NCBI GenBank assembly: GCA_964500805.1
Contig: CAZCQH010000017.1
Location: forward strand, 38,089 to 102,088
DNA from: Ga0077555 sp964500805
GTDB taxonomy: Bacteria > Pseudomonadota > Alphaproteobacteria > Rhizobiales > Hyphomicrobiaceae
Reading direction: 5' to 3'
Length of the DNA: 64,000 nt
Positions 7,195 to 16,676 of this stretch are shown here, piece after piece (positions within the stretch are counted from its first letter, which is position 1; the number at the start of each line of letters is the position of its first letter). A model generated the notes under the pieces. That model was not told where the DNA came from. It saw only the letters and a list, made by a program, of their open reading frames with translations, and searched no databases. Made by a program: the position numbers and the translations under genes.

Positions 7195-10139
7195 GGATGC
7201 CGTCAGAGCCATCGAGCAAAGGACTGCTATACTGTCGGCTTCGCGAGGCTCCGATCCCTCACGATCGTGCCGATGCCGAAGTCAAGCTCGCGGATCTCCT
7301 CGTGGAGTGGCGAGAAGGCGGTCTCGAAACGCTTATCGCCCTTGTAGCGGACCCGAGGGTGAGCGCGCTGCTTCTTGGCTGCCTCGGCACCTCGCCTTAT
7401 CTGACGGGTCTCATTCGTCGAGACGGCCCCCGCCTCGCGCGTATTCTGGCTTCTGATCCCGACATTGCTCTCCCTTCGCTGTGCTCTTCGCTTCTCGAGG
7501 ATGTAGCCAGTGCACCTGCACTCCCCGATGCGATGCGAGTCTTGCGTGTGTTCAAGTCTGAGATCGCCCTCACTATCGCGCTTTGTGATCTTGGCGGGCT
7601 TTGGTCCGTTCGGGAGGTGACGAACGCTTTGAGTGCCGCTGCTGATGCGGCGTCGTCTGCGGCAGTTCGCTTTCTCTTCAAACTGGCCGTTGCCAAGGGC
7701 GACTGGCTGCCCCTTGATCGCGACAAACCCGAGCAGGAGTCCGGTTACATAGTCGTCGCGATGGGCAAGCACGGCGCTCGCGAGCTCAACTACTCGAGTG
7801 ATATTGACTTGATCGTTTTTTACGAGCCGGTGCTTGCACGCTTGAAGCCCGGGCTAGAACTGCTTGCCTTCTTCGTACGAATGACACGTGATCTTGTGAA
7901 GCTTCTTCAGGAGCGTACGCCGGACGGGTACGTGTTCCGCACTGATCTTCGGTTGCGCCCGGATCCCGGGGCAACACAGGTCGCGATCTCCACCCCAGCT
8001 GCCCTAAACTACTACGAGAGCTTCGGTCAGAACTGGGAACGGGCTGCGCTCATCAAGGCTCGCCCGGTGGCCGGCGATCTCACAGCAGGCAAAGCTTTCC
8101 TCGCCGAGCTCGCACCTTTTATCTGGCGCAAGTACCTCGACTTTGCGGCGATCGCTGACATCCACGCCATGAAGCGCCAGATCCATGCTGTCCGCGGCTT
8201 CGGCGAGATCGGCGTAGCCGGGCACAACATAAAGCTTGGTCGTGGAGGCATTCGTGAAATCGAGTTCTTCGTGCAAACCCAGCAGCTCATTGCTGGCGGC
8301 CGGCAGGCTGATCTGCGCGCGCCGGAAACTGTCGATACGTTGGAACGGCTCACGATACGTGGTTGGATCAAACCGGAAGTTAGATCTGATCTTGAGGCCG
8401 CCTATGCATATCTCCGCCGAATCGAGCACCGGCTGCAAATGCTGGCCGACGAACAGACCCAGACATTGCCCGACGAGCCAGCGGATCTAGAGCGCCTTGC
8501 AAACTTCTCCGGTTACAAGACGACATCCGAGTTCGCGTCGGAGTTGACGCAGCATTTGCAGCGCGTTCAGCGCCACTATGCCGTCCTTTTCGAAGATGTC
8601 CCCGAGCTCACCCGCAGCGGTGCGAACATGGTTTTCGCCGGGGAGGCCGATGACCCGGGTACGGTTGAAGCCCTGAAGAACATCGGATTCGAGCGTCCCT
8701 CAGATGTCATTGCGGCGGTTCGCGGCTGGCATCACGGGCGCTATCCGGCAATCCGCACGCCGCGAGCGAGGGAGCTGCTGACCGAGGTGCAGCCCCTGTT
8801 GATTGAGGCGCTGAGTGGGACAGCCGATCCGGATGCAGCCTTCCACATGTTTGATCGTTTTCTTGCCGAGCTTCCATCAGGCGTACAACTCTTCTCGTTG
8901 CTCCGCGCCAATCCAAGCCTCTTGCGACTCATTGCGGACATTATGGGCTCTGCGCCGCGACTGGCTCGCATATTGGCGCGCCGGCGCCGAATACTTGACG
9001 CAGTTCTGGATCCCGGTTTTTTCGGGACAGTCCCGACCGCTTCGGATCTCGAAAAGCTTGTCGATTTGGAAATGGCAGCGGCGACAGATTTGCAGGATGC
9101 GCTCGACCGAGCGCGTGTCGTCGGCAGCGAGCAGCTGTTTTTGATAGGTGTGCGAGTCCTCTCTGGCACAATCAGCGCGAGTCTGGCAGGTCGCGCCTAT
9201 GCTGAGATTGCCGAGCATCTAATCTCGGCGCTTCAAACGCGCGTACTGGCAGAGCTCACCCATGTCCACGGATCTCTGCCCGGCTCCGCGTGCGTCATTG
9301 CCATGGGTAAGCTCGGCGGTCGCGAGATGACAGCCTCCTCCGACCTCGATCTCATTGTTGTCTACGATGTGGATCCAACCACAGTGCAATCCAACGGCAA
9401 CCGACCGTTGGCACCGAGCCAATATTACGCACGATTTACGCAGCGGCTGATAAGCGCGCTCTCGGTGCCGACGGCCGAGGGCACGCTGTACGAGGTCGAC
9501 ATGCGGCTTCGGCCTTCTGGCCTAAAAGGGCCTGTTGCCACTCAACTATCGAGCTTTGTTCACTACCAAGCTGAGGAAGCCTGGACTTGGGAGCACATGG
9601 CATTGACCCGCGCCCGGGTCGTGAGTGGCCCGCCGAAGCTCCGCCAGGATGTCGAGCGTGCGATTCGTGCATCCCTTGTTCGTCGGCGCGATCGTGAAAA
9701 GACGACCGCAGACGTTCGCCAGATGCGCGAATTGATCCATAAGGAGAAAGGCACATCCGACATTTGGGATTTGAAGCAGGTGCGCGGCGGCCTTGTCGAC
9801 ATAGAGTTCATTGTTCAGTATCTGCAACTTGTTTATGCGCATAAGCATCCAGGAGTACTGTCTCAGAACACAATCGAGGCCTTAGAGCGCCTCTCTGCGG
9901 CCGGAGCATTGGCTATGGGGCAAGCCGAAATGCTGATCCGGGCTGCACGTATGCTCAACAACTTGACCCAAGTGTTGCGTCTGTGCCTGGATGGTCCTTT
10001 TGACCCCTCGAAAGCCCCGGATGGCTTGAAAACTCTGCTGGCGCAATCGGTTGAACTCCCCGATTTCGGTCGTCTGGAGATCGAGCTCCGCACGACCCTT
10101 GCAGACGTGGCAGCCCTCTTTGACAGTTTGGTTCGTTAA
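7191..10139 (+). CDS. glnE: Bifunctional glutamine synthetase adenylyltransferase / adenylyl-removing enzyme
   Basis: Controls glutamine synthetase by adding or removing AMP in response to PII and glutamine. At 982 residues it is full length and has the duplicated nucleotidyltransferase architecture: an N-terminal deadenylylase domain with GKHGARELNYSSDIDLIV, a linker with helical bundle, and a C-terminal adenylylase domain with GKLGGREMTASSDLDLIV. Both SDxDL metal-binding motifs are intact. GTG 7191 overlaps the kinase stop; ATG 7197 two codons later is an equally possible start. Linkage of glnE to a degP-two-component block is seen in Rhizobiales; functional coupling is not implied. Confidence 0.95.
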   Translation: MRMPSEPSSKGLLYCRLREAPIPHDRADAEVKLADLLVEWREGGLETLIALVADPRVSALLLGCLGTSPYLTGLIRRDGPRLARILASDPDIALPSLCSSLLEDVASAPALPDAMRVLRVFKSEIALTIALCDLGGLWSVREVTNALSAAADAASSAAVRFLFKLAVAKGDWLPLDRDKPEQESGYIVVAMGKHGARELNYSSDIDLIVFYEPVLARLKPGLELLAFFVRMTRDLVKLLQERTPDGYVFRTDLRLRPDPGATQVAISTPAALNYYESFGQNWERAALIKARPVAGDLTAGKAFLAELAPFIWRKYLDFAAIADIHAMKRQIHAVRGFGEIGVAGHNIKLGRGGIREIEFFVQTQQLIAGGRQADLRAPETVDTLERLTIRGWIKPEVRSDLEAAYAYLRRIEHRLQMLADEQTQTLPDEPADLERLANFSGYKTTSEFASELTQHLQRVQRHYAVLFEDVPELTRSGANMVFAGEADDPGTVEALKNIGFERPSDVIAAVRGWHHGRYPAIRTPRARELLTEVQPLLIEALSGTADPDAAFHMFDRFLAELPSGVQLFSLLRANPSLLRLIADIMGSAPRLARILARRRRILDAVLDPGFFGTVPTASDLEKLVDLEMAAATDLQDALDRARVVGSEQLFLIGVRVLSGTISASLAGRAYAEIAEHLISALQTRVLAELTHVHGSLPGSACVIAMGKLGGREMTASSDLDLIVVYDVDPTTVQSNGNRPLAPSQYYARFTQRLISALSVPTAEGTLYEVDMRLRPSGLKGPVATQLSSFVHYQAEEAWTWEHMALTRARVVSGPPKLRQDVERAIRASLVRRRDREKTTADVRQMRELIHKEKGTSDIWDLKQVRGGLVDIEFIVQYLQLVYAHKHPGVLSQNTIEALERLSAAGALAMGQAEMLIRAARMLNNLTQVLRLCLDGPFDPSKAPDGLKTLLAQSVELPDFGRLEIELRTTLADVAALFDSLVR

Positions 10140-10222
10140 TACCGCGATCTGCGACGGATTACCCGGTCTCCTTCGTTTCAACCGTTGTGCTGGCTGGGAC
10201 GGGCATTTGCGAGGAGACTTGA

Positions 10223-11200
10223 ATGTTTAAGAAGAAGACCATGCTGATCGCCGCTGGCATACTAGCCACGGTCGGCGCCGTAGCAGCCGTCTCTGCTCAG
10301 GGCCATCGCGGCCACTGGCGGGATGGGTCCTCCCAATTCGGCGAGGGTGACGGGTTTGGCTTCGGCGGCCACGGCGGCGGCATGCGCGGACGCTTCGGTG
10401 GATCGGTGACCAGGGACGAGTTCGATGCGCGTGCTCGCGAACGTTTCGCCCGTCTCGACACCAACAGTGACGGTGTGGTCGACGCTCCCGAGTTCGAAGC
10501 GGCGATCACCGGCCGTATGTCACGGATGCACGAGCGCATGGGGGGAGGCCCGCGCATGGGTGAACGCCTCATTCGCATGTTCGACACCAACCGAGACGGT
10601 AAGGTCACCAGGGACGAGTTCCAGGCTGGCATCAAGGCACGTTTCGCCGAGATGGATCTCAACAACGATGGCCGTATCACCGACGAGGACTTACCGCCTC
10701 TGATGCGGGGACAGAATGTTCTGTCGAGTGGCGCAAGCACTGGCTTCGGCATCGGTCGCGGCATGGGCATGCCGATGCTGCGCTGGCTGCAGGATGCTGA
10801 CGTGAACAAGGACGGTGCGATCACGCTGGATGAGGCGCTGGCTGCCGCTGACAGGCGCTTTGTCCATGCCGATCGCAACAAGGACGGAAGTGTCGACAAG
10901 GCGGACTTTGATGCACTGCGCAAGGAGATGGTCGACTATAGCGTGAAGCGCTTCATCCATCACTATGGTGCTGACAAGGACGGCAAGGTGACACGCGAGC
11001 AGTTCGCTCAGAAATCCCAAGAGCGTTTTGCCCGCATGGACCTCAACAGCGATGGCACGATCTCGCGTGACGAGCGGCCTGGCCGCGGCTGGTTTGGCCG
11101 CGGCTACGGCGCCTGGCACCGTCACCACGGCGCCATGGATGGTGGCTCGATGATGGGGCCGGGTGGCGACCATCAACCGAAATCGCGGCGCGGTCAGTAA
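10223..11200 (+). CDS. Exported calcium-binding protein with seven EF-hand motifs
   Basis: The 325-residue protein has an N-terminal signal peptide (KKTMLIAAGILATVGAVAAVSAQG) and a Gly/His-rich linker. Seven EF-hand loops follow: DTNSDGVVDAPE, DTNRDGKVTRDE, DLNNDGRITDED, DVNKDGAITLDE, DRNKDGSVDKAD, GADKDGKVTREQ (first Asp replaced by Gly) and DLNSDGTISRDE. The C-terminus is His/Gly/Met-rich. Such proteins bind calcium in the periplasm or outside the cell. ATG 10223 follows GAGGAGA (10211-10217). A strong terminator ends the unit, and an ECF sigma operon starts just after. A link to metal or calcium sensing by that operon is inference. Confidence 0.85.
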   Translation: MFKKKTMLIAAGILATVGAVAAVSAQGHRGHWRDGSSQFGEGDGFGFGGHGGGMRGRFGGSVTRDEFDARARERFARLDTNSDGVVDAPEFEAAITGRMSRMHERMGGGPRMGERLIRMFDTNRDGKVTRDEFQAGIKARFAEMDLNNDGRITDEDLPPLMRGQNVLSSGASTGFGIGRGMGMPMLRWLQDADVNKDGAITLDEALAAADRRFVHADRNKDGSVDKADFDALRKEMVDYSVKRFIHHYGADKDGKVTREQFAQKSQERFARMDLNSDGTISRDERPGRGWFGRGYGAWHRHHGAMDGGSMMGPGGDHQPKSRRGQ

Positions 11201-11213
11201 GACAAGCCGAGAG

Positions 11214-11245
11214 AGACCGGCCGCTGGTCAGCGGCCGGTCTTTCT
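11214..11245 (+). terminator. Rho-independent terminator after the EF-hand gene
   Basis: A 13-bp GC-rich stem (11214-11226 with 11229-11241) is followed by TTTCT, 13 bases after the EF-hand stop codon. It separates that gene from the downstream sigma-factor operon. Confidence 0.85.
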
Positions 11246-11281
11246 GCAAGTGTGCACGGGAGGGCCCAGGCGGCGTCGACT

Positions 11282-11908
11282 ATGAGGATTGCGGTGGCAA
11301 TCAAGCGCGAGCCCGGCAGCAGGGACGCGGCCAGTGCCGGATCAGCTCCGGCTGACGAGCTCGCGTGGCTCAACGCCATACGCTCCGGCGATCAGAGCGC
11401 GTTTCGGTCCGTTGTCGAACGCTATTTGCCGCAACTCTTGTCCACCGCGCGACGGATGTTGCGCGACGGAGCCGAGGCGGAAGACATCGCGCAAGAGGCG
11501 TTCGCTCGCCTTTGGCGCAGCGCGCCAACATTGGAGCTCGGAGCAAACGGATTTCGGCCTTGGCTTTATCGTGTGGTCTCTAATTTGTGCGTCGATCGTA
11601 CACGCACGACGCGTCGGGTTATGTTGGTTGATGAAGTTCCGGACCAGACTGCGCCACCACGGCAATTGGATGATCTGGTCGCGCGCGATTTGGCGGGCCG
11701 CGTCAACGCCGCACTTAAGGCTTTGCCCGAGCGTCAGCGCTTGGCGCTCACATTGTTCCACTATGAGGGCTTGAGCCAGGTCGAAGTCGGCGCGATTTTG
11801 GGTGTATCGGACGAGGCTGTCGAGTCGTTGCTGGCCCGTGCGCGTCGTTCCTTGAAGATCGCGCTCAGGGAAGACTGGCAGGAGCTTCTGCCCGAGAGGG
11901 AGCGATAA
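11282..11908 (+). CDS. ECF-type RNA polymerase sigma factor
   Basis: 208-residue group IV sigma-70 protein. Region 2 reads LLSTARRMLRDGAEAEDIAQEAFARLWR and the -35-binding region 4 contains LPERQRLALTLFHYEGLSQ and the helix-turn-helix EVGAILGVSDEAVESLLARARR. ATG 11282 is taken as start; a GTG at 11252 would add ten residues, but it lies on the tail of the upstream terminator with no clear ribosome-binding site. The following genes encode a single-span membrane protein and a periplasmic metal-sensor-like protein, an arrangement like the CnrYXH-type sigma control systems. The gene is therefore likely released by an extracytoplasmic signal, possibly metal. Confidence 0.9.
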   Translation: MRIAVAIKREPGSRDAASAGSAPADELAWLNAIRSGDQSAFRSVVERYLPQLLSTARRMLRDGAEAEDIAQEAFARLWRSAPTLELGANGFRPWLYRVVSNLCVDRTRTTRRVMLVDEVPDQTAPPRQLDDLVARDLAGRVNAALKALPERQRLALTLFHYEGLSQVEVGAILGVSDEAVESLLARARRSLKIALREDWQELLPERER

Positions 11909-11974
11909 TCATGACGTCCCCCGATCCAACTGCACCGTCATCCCCAGCATTTGATGACCGGCGAGAGCAACGCT

Positions 11975-12550
11975 ATGACGAATGAAACTCAGCTGAACCT
12001 TTCGGATTTCCGAGACATGCTCGACGCCTTTGGCGCCGATCCGCGTCGCTGGCCGCCTGATCGGCATGCAGCCGCTCAGTTGCTGTTGGCCACGAATGCC
12101 GATGCTCGATCCATGTTCCACGAAGCGCGGGCGCTTGATCAGGTTCTCGCTGCCGGGCTGCGAGCGCCTGCACTGGACCCGACCATCGTTGAGCGTGTAG
12201 CCATGGCCGCGATCGGCCGCACGCCGCGAAACAGCATCTCGAGGACTCCAGCGAGACAAGCGGCGAGTTCGATGAGCAATGTAGTGGCGCTGGGTAGGCG
12301 ACGCATTGCTCCCGCGGCTCCCGGTCCCGAGCGGCGGGATTTCGTCGAGTCTCCAGCCATAGCGTGGCGGGCCGCTGGCGCCCTCGCGGCTTCACTCATT
12401 ACGGGCCTGCTGATCGGCACCTTCGACATCGCTCCAGCCTCTGTGCGCAGTCTCGCTAGCCTCGGACAATCTGAGCGCTATGTCGACTATGTTGTGACTG
12501 CGCTGCAGAACGACGGGCTCTCGACTCTCTTCGATGAGGACTACCTATGA
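11975..12550 (+). CDS. Probable single-span membrane anti-sigma factor
   Basis: 191 residues with a cytoplasmic N-terminal half (NLSDFRDMLDAFGADPRRWP), one membrane helix (about 137-155, AAGALAASLITGLLIG) and a short periplasmic tail. No catalytic motif is visible. Position directly after an ECF sigma gene and topology suggest it binds and holds that sigma factor; this is inference, not a sequence match to a defined anti-sigma fold. ATG 11975 has GAGAG seven bases upstream; ATG 11954 is an alternative. The stop overlaps the next start (ATGA), so the two are translationally coupled. Confidence 0.65.
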   Translation: MTNETQLNLSDFRDMLDAFGADPRRWPPDRHAAAQLLLATNADARSMFHEARALDQVLAAGLRAPALDPTIVERVAMAAIGRTPRNSISRTPARQAASSMSNVVALGRRRIAPAAPGPERRDFVESPAIAWRAAGALAASLITGLLIGTFDIAPASVRSLASLGQSERYVDYVVTALQNDGLSTLFDEDYL

Positions 12551-13137
12551 CTGCTACTGGCGCCACGCCACCTGCAGCCAACCGCGGATTGTCAAGATGG
12601 GGGCGGGCACTGCTGATTGGCTCCCTGGCACTCAACTTTCTAATCGTCGGCTTTGCTGCCAGCGCGATGTGGCGTCACCGCCAAGACGCCATCTTCGCTG
12701 GAAACGCCATCAACGCCAATCTGATCGGGTACACTCAGACCTTGCCAGCAGATCGCCGCCAAGCTCTGTGGCGTCAAACTGCGAACGAGCGCCGCGCACT
12801 CCGTCCGCTGCGCGCTGAGGTCCGTGCCGCACGTCAGGCGGCCCGTACAACGTTCTTGGCCGAGCCTTTTGATGCGGCAGAATTCGCAAGAGCACAGGAT
12901 CGCGTTTTGGATGCTGAGATGCGTGCGCGTAAGGAAGCGCATCGATTATTCCTGGCGGTCGCAAACGCTCTCACCAAGGAGGAGCGCGCCGCTTTCGCCA
13001 GTTGGCGACCAGAGGGAGGGCCGGGTCAAAGACACCGGCGATGGTGGAAGCGCGAACCGATCGAGCGCGAATCTCAGTCGCCTGGACCGGGAGGGACGGG
13101 CACGATCCCGTCAAGCCAGACGTCAGTCCCGCAGTAA
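12547..13137 (+). CDS. Periplasmic heavy-metal-resistance/sensor-like protein (CnrX/CpxP-type helical hairpin)
   Basis: 196 residues: a membrane anchor (about 20-42), then a long alpha-helical periplasmic domain rich in Arg, Ala and Glu (RRQALWRQTANERRALRPLR; FDAAEFARAQDRVLDAEMRA), with a proline/glycine-rich tail. This matches the Metal_resist / LTxxQ-like helical family that includes CnrX, ZraP and CpxP. Few His or Cys occur in the core, so metal binding is uncertain and it may instead sense misfolded protein. It is coupled to the upstream anti-sigma gene by a 4-bp overlap, so the three genes likely form one signalling operon. It ends 13 bp from the convergent kinase-like gene. Confidence 0.7.
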   Translation: MTATGATPPAANRGLSRWGRALLIGSLALNFLIVGFAASAMWRHRQDAIFAGNAINANLIGYTQTLPADRRQALWRQTANERRALRPLRAEVRAARQAARTTFLAEPFDAAEFARAQDRVLDAEMRARKEAHRLFLAVANALTKEERAAFASWRPEGGPGQRHRRWWKREPIERESQSPGPGGTGTIPSSQTSVPQ

Positions 13138-13150
13138 TGATGTTAGTATG

Positions 13151-13675
13151 TCAGGATTGTCGCTGATCTTGCTCCGCTAGCCTCTGTGTGATCGCGAGAG
13201 TACCTTCGATGGCAACCAGGAGTGTCTCACCACTCTCTCGAATATATGCCACATATTCTTGGTAGTGGTCCGAACCAAGGGGCCCGTGCATCTGTTGCTG
13301 CATCATGTCCGAGAAACCAATGATCGCATTGAGCGGTGTTCTCAGATCGTGCTGCATCTGTTGAACCATTCCGCGAACAGGTTCAGCTGTCGATAGCTCC
13401 ACCTGATTGCCTGCTGGGGAATGTATCGACTCGATTTCGCTCTCGGTCCGATCGAAGTTGACCAGCAGCAGCAGAGACGCCAACGTGCTTGTTGCAATGA
13501 ACGCCAGTACGACGAGCGTCCTCGGCAGCGTCGTCAGGGAAACCGGGACATTCGGAACAACATCTGCGCTTGGCGCTATACTGGCAATGGTCATCAGCAG
13601 CACGCCGATGTTGATGATCGCAGCAGTCCGGCGCGCAGGGGCACGGTGAGCCCAGGTCTTCAAGCTACATGCCAT
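13151..13675 (-). CDS. Membrane protein with a HisKA dimerisation/phospho-acceptor domain but no ATPase domain
   Basis: 174 residues from ATG 13675 (open frame continues to 13750). Two hydrophobic segments (IINIGVLLMTIASIA; TLVVLAFIATSTLASLLLLV) are followed by a HisKA region with the H-box MQHDLRTPLNAIIGFSDMM, containing the phospho-acceptor His, and the second helix of the bundle. The frame stops 45 residues later, so N, G1 and G2 boxes are absent, and the downstream DNA is occupied by the convergent gene. It may be a remnant of a kinase or a stand-alone phospho-acceptor/dimerisation protein. No response regulator is adjacent. Confidence 0.7.
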   Translation of the reverse strand: MACSLKTWAHRAPARRTAAIINIGVLLMTIASIAPSADVVPNVPVSLTTLPRTLVVLAFIATSTLASLLLLVNFDRTESEIESIHSPAGNQVELSTAEPVRGMVQQMQHDLRTPLNAIIGFSDMMQQQMHGPLGSDHYQEYVAYIRESGETLLVAIEGTLAITQRLAEQDQRQS

Positions 13676-13892
13676 GGCGAGGAGCGGTGAGCGCCCTCTT
13701 GCGCATTGCACGCAACTCTCCTGCCAGCCAGTGGACCGCGTCCAGGCCATCCGAACCTCAGAGCATGTCGTTTGTGTTGTTTGGTGTACGCGGGCCGAAT
13801 CAGAGGCCGAATCACCCGTCGACTATGTGTGTCGAGAAGTGGCCTGTCGACGTGAACAAGAAGAGTCCAAACTGGCTTTGGCTCATTGTGTG

Positions 13893-16538
13893 TCAATCGA
13901 GCATCTTGCCGACAATCTCGAAGACGTCGCGGGACAGTGGCTTGGCCTTGGCGATGGTCTGCAGAGACTGCCGCGCGAGTTTGCGACGGCCTGGCTCCAA
14001 TGCTTTCCAGCTCCGGAACGAGGTCAGCAGTCGTGAGGCAATTTGCGGGTTGAAGGCGTCGATATCCAGAATTCGATCTGCAACGAATTCATACCCCTTG
14101 CCGTCGGGCCGGTTGAAGTTGACCGAATTGGCAGCAAACACGCCGATCAGCGTCCGGGCTCGGTTCGGATTTTTTAGCGACATCTGTGGGTGCTTCAGAA
14201 GCTTGCGCACGGTAGCAAGCGTGCTCGGAAGTGACGAAGCCGCCTGGTACGCAAACCAATTATCGATGACGAGATGGTCATCCTTCCACCGCTGATGGAA
14301 GCGCTCGAATGCTGCCTCCCTCATCGGCCCACGAACGTCGCTGAGTACGGCGAGGCCTGCCAGTTCGTCGGTCAGGTTATCGGCCGTCTGGAACTGCTGG
14401 TTGGCGCGTGCGACATCGTCGGCCTTGCCGCGAGCCGATAGCAGCGAAAGCGCTCCATTTCGTAGCGCCCGCCTGCCCATCTGTTCCGGGGTCGGCGCAT
14501 AAGGGCTTTTCATCGCATGGGTTCGATAGATATCCTCCAGTTGAGGTCCAAGTCGCATGCCGATCTTTCTGCGCAGTGCAGTCCTGGCCCTGTGGATTGC
14601 AGCTGGGTCGATATCGGTTGCGATGATGCGTGCCACATCAGCTTCACTTGGCAGCGCGAGAACCTGAGCCCTGAACGCTGGTTCGAGCCGTTCTTCCTTA
14701 GCAATCAGTCCAAGGCTCTCGATGAATGGGCCCACGTCAGGCGTCTCGCCGCTCTCCTGCAGCGCGGCTACAGAGCCGACCAGTAACCGCATGCCATAGT
14801 CTTGTGTCGCCTGCCAGCGATTGAACTCATCGCTGTCGTTGGCCATTAGGAATGCAAGGTCGTGCTCGGTTTGATTAATCGTCAGATTCACGGGGGCTGA
14901 GAACCCGCGCAGCAGTGAGGGCACTGGTCGCATTGGTATATTTGTGAATCGAAATGTTTCCTTACGCTTCGTCACCTCGATGAGACCGTCACGGAGCTCC
15001 TGACCGTTGGAGAGTGTCAGCGGCATGTCGTTTCCGTTGCCGCCGAGGAAGCCGAGCTTCACAGGAATGTGCAACGGCTTCTTAGTTCGCTGACCGGGTG
15101 TGGGCGCGGTCAGTTGCTCGACGGTGAGCTCGGCTAGCTTCTTCTTCGCGTCGTACTTCAGATCGCAGACCAGGTTCGGCGTGCCCGCCTGACTGTACCA
15201 CGTCATGAATTGCGTGAAATCACGACCGCTCGAATCAGCGAAGCATCTGATAAAGTCTTCGACCGTCGCTGCTTCGCCGTCGTGTCGCTCAAAATAGAGG
15301 TCCATGCCCTTGCGAAATCCAACTTCACCGAGGAGCGAGCGGATCATGCGACATAGCTCCGCGCCCTTCTCGTAGATTGTCATCGTATAGAAGTTATTGA
15401 TCTCAATGAAACGGTCTGGCCGGACCGGGTGAGCTAATGGTCCCGCATCCTCGGCGAACTGTCCGGCCTTCAAATTACGCACTTCGGCAATGCGCTGCAC
15501 CGCTGGCGAGCGATAATCGGCGGAGTAGAGCTGATCGCGAAAGACGGTTAGTCCTTCCTTAAGGCACAGTTGAAACCAGTCACGGCATGTGATGCGATTG
15601 CCAGTCCAATTGTGAAAGTACTCGTGCGCGATTACGCGATCGATGTTGAAGAAATTCGCGTCCGTAGCTGTCTCTGCACTGGCGAGGATTAGGCGATCAT
15701 TGAAGATGTTGAGGCCTTTGTTCTCCATTGCTCCCATGTTGAAGTCTGAAACCGCAACGATATTGAATACATCAAGATCGTATTCGAGCCCAAAGCACTC
15801 CTCATCCCATTTCATGGCGCGTTTCAGGCATTCCATCGCCCACACACAACGCGCCTCCTTGCCCGACTCAACATAGATCCCGAGGTCGACCTCGCGGCCC
15901 GACTTCGTCTTGAATGTTGACACCACCGATCCGAGTGTGCCGGCCACCATTGCGAAAAGATAGCTCGGCTTCGGATGCGGATCGTGCCAAATTGCATAAT
16001 GGCGTCTGCCGTGATCGAGCGTGCCGCGCTCAGTTCGGTTTCCGTTGGCGAGCAGAACCGGAGCTGTCTCTGGATCGCCTTCTATGCGTGTTGTGAAAAC
16101 TGCCAGATTGTCGGGTCGGTCGAGGAAGTAGGTGATGCGGCGAAAGCCTTGCGCCTCGCACTGAGTGCAATAGATCCCACGCGACAGGTAGAGCCCCGAC
16201 AACGCTTTGTTGGCCTCTGGGTTACAGATTGTGACCACTTCGAGAATGAACGATTCTTGCGGTGGCGCCTTGATCGTTAGTGATTGCTCGTCGGTCTTGA
16301 ATTCTGACGGCCCGAGTGTACGCCCTTCGACTTTGATCGCTTCGAGCTGCAGAAGCTCGCCATCGAGCACCAGCGGTCCGCCGGTGTTCTGGGACTTGGG
16401 ATTAGGTTCGACCCTGGAAAGCGCCGTTACCCGCGTCGCCTCGGGCGAGAGAGAGATATTGAGTTTGACCGCCTCGATCAGGTAGGGAGCGGGTTTGTAG
16501 TCCTTGAGGAGGATCGGTCGTGGCGTATCGGTCTTCAT
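13893..16538 (-). CDS. pepN: Aminopeptidase N (M1 family zinc metallopeptidase)
   Basis: Removes N-terminal residues from peptides. The 881-residue protein has the substrate-binding motif GAMEN (269-273), the zinc motif HEYFH at 305-309, and the third ligand Glu in KEGLTVF at the expected 18-residue spacing. N-terminal beta domain and long C-terminal helical domain match the proteobacterial PepN subfamily in length. ATG 16538 has no overlap with the upstream gene (137-bp gap). It is last in a - strand series after an Lrp regulator and a DapA-like lyase. Assignment is firm. Confidence 0.95.
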   Translation of the reverse strand: MKTDTPRPILLKDYKPAPYLIEAVKLNISLSPEATRVTALSRVEPNPKSQNTGGPLVLDGELLQLEAIKVEGRTLGPSEFKTDEQSLTIKAPPQESFILEVVTICNPEANKALSGLYLSRGIYCTQCEAQGFRRITYFLDRPDNLAVFTTRIEGDPETAPVLLANGNRTERGTLDHGRRHYAIWHDPHPKPSYLFAMVAGTLGSVVSTFKTKSGREVDLGIYVESGKEARCVWAMECLKRAMKWDEECFGLEYDLDVFNIVAVSDFNMGAMENKGLNIFNDRLILASAETATDANFFNIDRVIAHEYFHNWTGNRITCRDWFQLCLKEGLTVFRDQLYSADYRSPAVQRIAEVRNLKAGQFAEDAGPLAHPVRPDRFIEINNFYTMTIYEKGAELCRMIRSLLGEVGFRKGMDLYFERHDGEAATVEDFIRCFADSSGRDFTQFMTWYSQAGTPNLVCDLKYDAKKKLAELTVEQLTAPTPGQRTKKPLHIPVKLGFLGGNGNDMPLTLSNGQELRDGLIEVTKRKETFRFTNIPMRPVPSLLRGFSAPVNLTINQTEHDLAFLMANDSDEFNRWQATQDYGMRLLVGSVAALQESGETPDVGPFIESLGLIAKEERLEPAFRAQVLALPSEADVARIIATDIDPAAIHRARTALRRKIGMRLGPQLEDIYRTHAMKSPYAPTPEQMGRRALRNGALSLLSARGKADDVARANQQFQTADNLTDELAGLAVLSDVRGPMREAAFERFHQRWKDDHLVIDNWFAYQAASSLPSTLATVRKLLKHPQMSLKNPNRARTLIGVFAANSVNFNRPDGKGYEFVADRILDIDAFNPQIASRLLTSFRSWKALEPGRRKLARQSLQTIAKAKPLSRDVFEIVGKMLD

Positions 16539-16676
16539 CGAGTGTTCCTATCGAGCGCTTCGCAGCGAAAGCGTGCGATCGGTTATGGGGCTACCGCTCA
16601 TCCGGCACAACCGTCATGCGCCCAAGCCATGAAGCTCCAGCCCAGTGCCGGAGCAATGGGTTCATCGTACTCACTG

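Noticed and set aside
11911..11985. 24-codon frame starting three bases after the sigma-factor stop
   Set aside because: No conserved features; it overlaps the more plausible anti-sigma start at 11975.
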